From: a virus
Length of the DNA: 56,567 nt
Direction: 5' to 3' (one strand)
Virus record (IMG/VR): IMGVR_UViG_3300031237_000257
Coordinates: 1-56,567 of that record
The position numbers and the translations under genes are program-made. Positions 55,519 to 56,567 of the stretch are shown piece by piece (the first letter of the stretch is position 1; each line of letters begins with the position of its first letter). Under the pieces are notes generated by a model, which did not search any database, had not been told where the DNA came from, and saw nothing but the letters and a program-made list of their open reading frames with translations.

Positions 55519-56567
55519 TCTACCGGCTGGAGCAGATCCGGCAACAGAAGGTGTACGGCGTAAAGAAGGTCAGGATCTGGCGGGAGGCGGCAACTCGCTT
55601 CCTGCTGGAGTTCAAGGATCAGCCTTCAATCAAGCTTTCGGCGCACCACCTTTCCCAGCTGGACCCGTTCATAGGCGACATGCCGCTGACCCACATTGAT
55701 GACCAGGCCCTCGTGCCGTTCATCAAGGACAGGTTGGCCACCAAGAAGCTTGATGGCGGCAAGGTGAAGAAAGGCGTCAGCAACAGGACGGTGAATATCT
55801 CGATCGAGCGTGTGGTTCGGGTGTTGTCGTTGTGTGCCAGAAAGTGGCGAGATGATGAGCGCAGGCCGTGGCTAGAAAGCGTGCCGATGCTCACGAAACT
55901 GGAAGAGAAGAAGTCGAGCCGCAAACCGTACCCGATGTCATGGCCAGAGCAGTCGATTCTATTTGCGGAATTGCCGGCTCACCTGCAAACGATGGCACTG
56001 TTCAAGGTGAACACCGGCACGCGAGAGCAGGAAGTCTGCAAGCTGAGATGGGAATGGGAGATTTCAGTGCCAGAGCTCGGGACTAGCGTTTTTCTGATCC
56101 CGGCGGACTTTGGCGGCAGACACGAACGGTCTGGAGTGAAGAACGGTGATGAGCGACTGGTCGTGCTCAACAGCGTGGCCAAATCGATCATCGAGCAGCA
56201 GCGCGGCCTGAGCAAGGATTGGGTTTTTCCTTACAACGGCAACGCAATGCACCGGATGAACGACTCAGCCTGGAAGAAGGCGCGGGTGAGAGCGGCGAAA
56301 CTCTGGCAGGAGGAAAACCTTCGCCCCGCTCACCCAGGTTATGCATCCATTAGGATCCATGACCTCAAACACACATTTGGCCGCCGGCTGCGCGCAGCAG
56401 GCGTAACCGAAGAAGACCGCAAGGCGCTTCTGGGCCACAAGAACGGCAGCATCACCAGTCATTACTCCGGCGCTGAGCTCGGGCATCTGATTGAAGCTGC
56501 GAACATGGTATCAGCAACCGATTCGCGTGGACCGGTCCTGACAATCTTGAAGAGGAAGCAGGCGTGA
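55389..56567 (+). CDS. int: Tyrosine integrase
   Basis: The 392-residue protein has an N-terminal arm/SAM-like domain (residues 1-160) and a catalytic domain with Arg212 (TGTREQEVCKLR), the HxxR position as H324-D-L-K327 (Lys in place of the second Arg), His350 in LLGHKN and the nucleophile Tyr359 in SHYSG. It follows GGAG before the ATG. The stop is the last base of the window, so the adjoining attachment site is not seen. It should integrate and, with the excisionase, excise the prophage. Confidence 0.92.
   Translation: MARKSITGLSERKGIWHIDKKINGERLYESTGTGDREEAERYLIYRLEQIRQQKVYGVKKVRIWREAATRFLLEFKDQPSIKLSAHHLSQLDPFIGDMPLTHIDDQALVPFIKDRLATKKLDGGKVKKGVSNRTVNISIERVVRVLSLCARKWRDDERRPWLESVPMLTKLEEKKSSRKPYPMSWPEQSILFAELPAHLQTMALFKVNTGTREQEVCKLRWEWEISVPELGTSVFLIPADFGGRHERSGVKNGDERLVVLNSVAKSIIEQQRGLSKDWVFPYNGNAMHRMNDSAWKKARVRAAKLWQEENLRPAHPGYASIRIHDLKHTFGRRLRAAGVTEEDRKALLGHKNGSITSHYSGAELGHLIEAANMVSATDSRGPVLTILKRKQA

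Overview
The window is a nearly complete lambda-type (siphovirus) prophage of about 54 kb. The host is very probably a Pseudomonas, most likely of the fluorescens/putida kind. The reasons are the DUF1654 gene behind a LexA box, the S24-type CI and short Cro, the DUF4055 portal, the tail gene set and the codon use. The integrase stop codon is the last base of the window, so the attachment site and host DNA on that side lie outside. The left 1.9 kb holds a lower-GC gene of unknown function beyond the lysis genes.

Minus strand, read right to left from about 40.2 kb. Cro (40161) is followed by CII-like, Rha, an O-like replication protein that contains an iteron cluster, a P-like partner, DUF1367, NinG and a gene in the Q position. 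The late operon then starts at the holin (33264) and runs TerS, TerL, portal, gp7-type minor head protein, scaffold, capsid, connectors, tail terminator, tail tube, G/GT frameshift chaperones, tape measure, M, a tail fibre with its assembly protein, L, K, I, J, two small distal tail genes, the SleB-type endolysin and an embedded Rz/Rz1 pair. Seven intrinsic terminators lie inside this operon at gene boundaries, most just upstream of the next ribosome binding site.

Plus strand, from 40.27 kb. CI is followed by a zinc-ribbon gene and a membrane gene, a LexA-controlled DUF1654 gene, and then an early operon from 42.4 kb. That operon has a promoter inside an operator triplet and a 365-base structured leader with an rrn-like boxA. 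It carries a chain of small genes, a coiled-coil protein, RecT, a YqaJ exonuclease, a PAPS-reductase-like PP-loop protein, a C5 cytosine methyltransferase, an ASCH-like gene, an excisionase-like gene and the integrase.

The two early operons are tied together by six 20-bp operators, three between cro and cI and three in front of the right operon, resembling lambda OR and OL.

A notable number of single-gene or few-gene cassettes interrupt the phage modules, many of them antisense or AT-rich. They include a putative abortive-infection protein (putAbiC-like), a HEPN-motif protein, a HIRAN-like protein, a two-gene 51/95-residue unit, an RDD membrane protein with a lipoprotein, a KilA-N protein behind a structured leader, an acetyltransferase, an XRE regulator, three membrane-anchored unknowns and a cysteine-motif protein resembling HNH proteins. 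These are the best places to look for undescribed superinfection-exclusion or defence functions. All functional calls are from reading the sequence; no database search was run.
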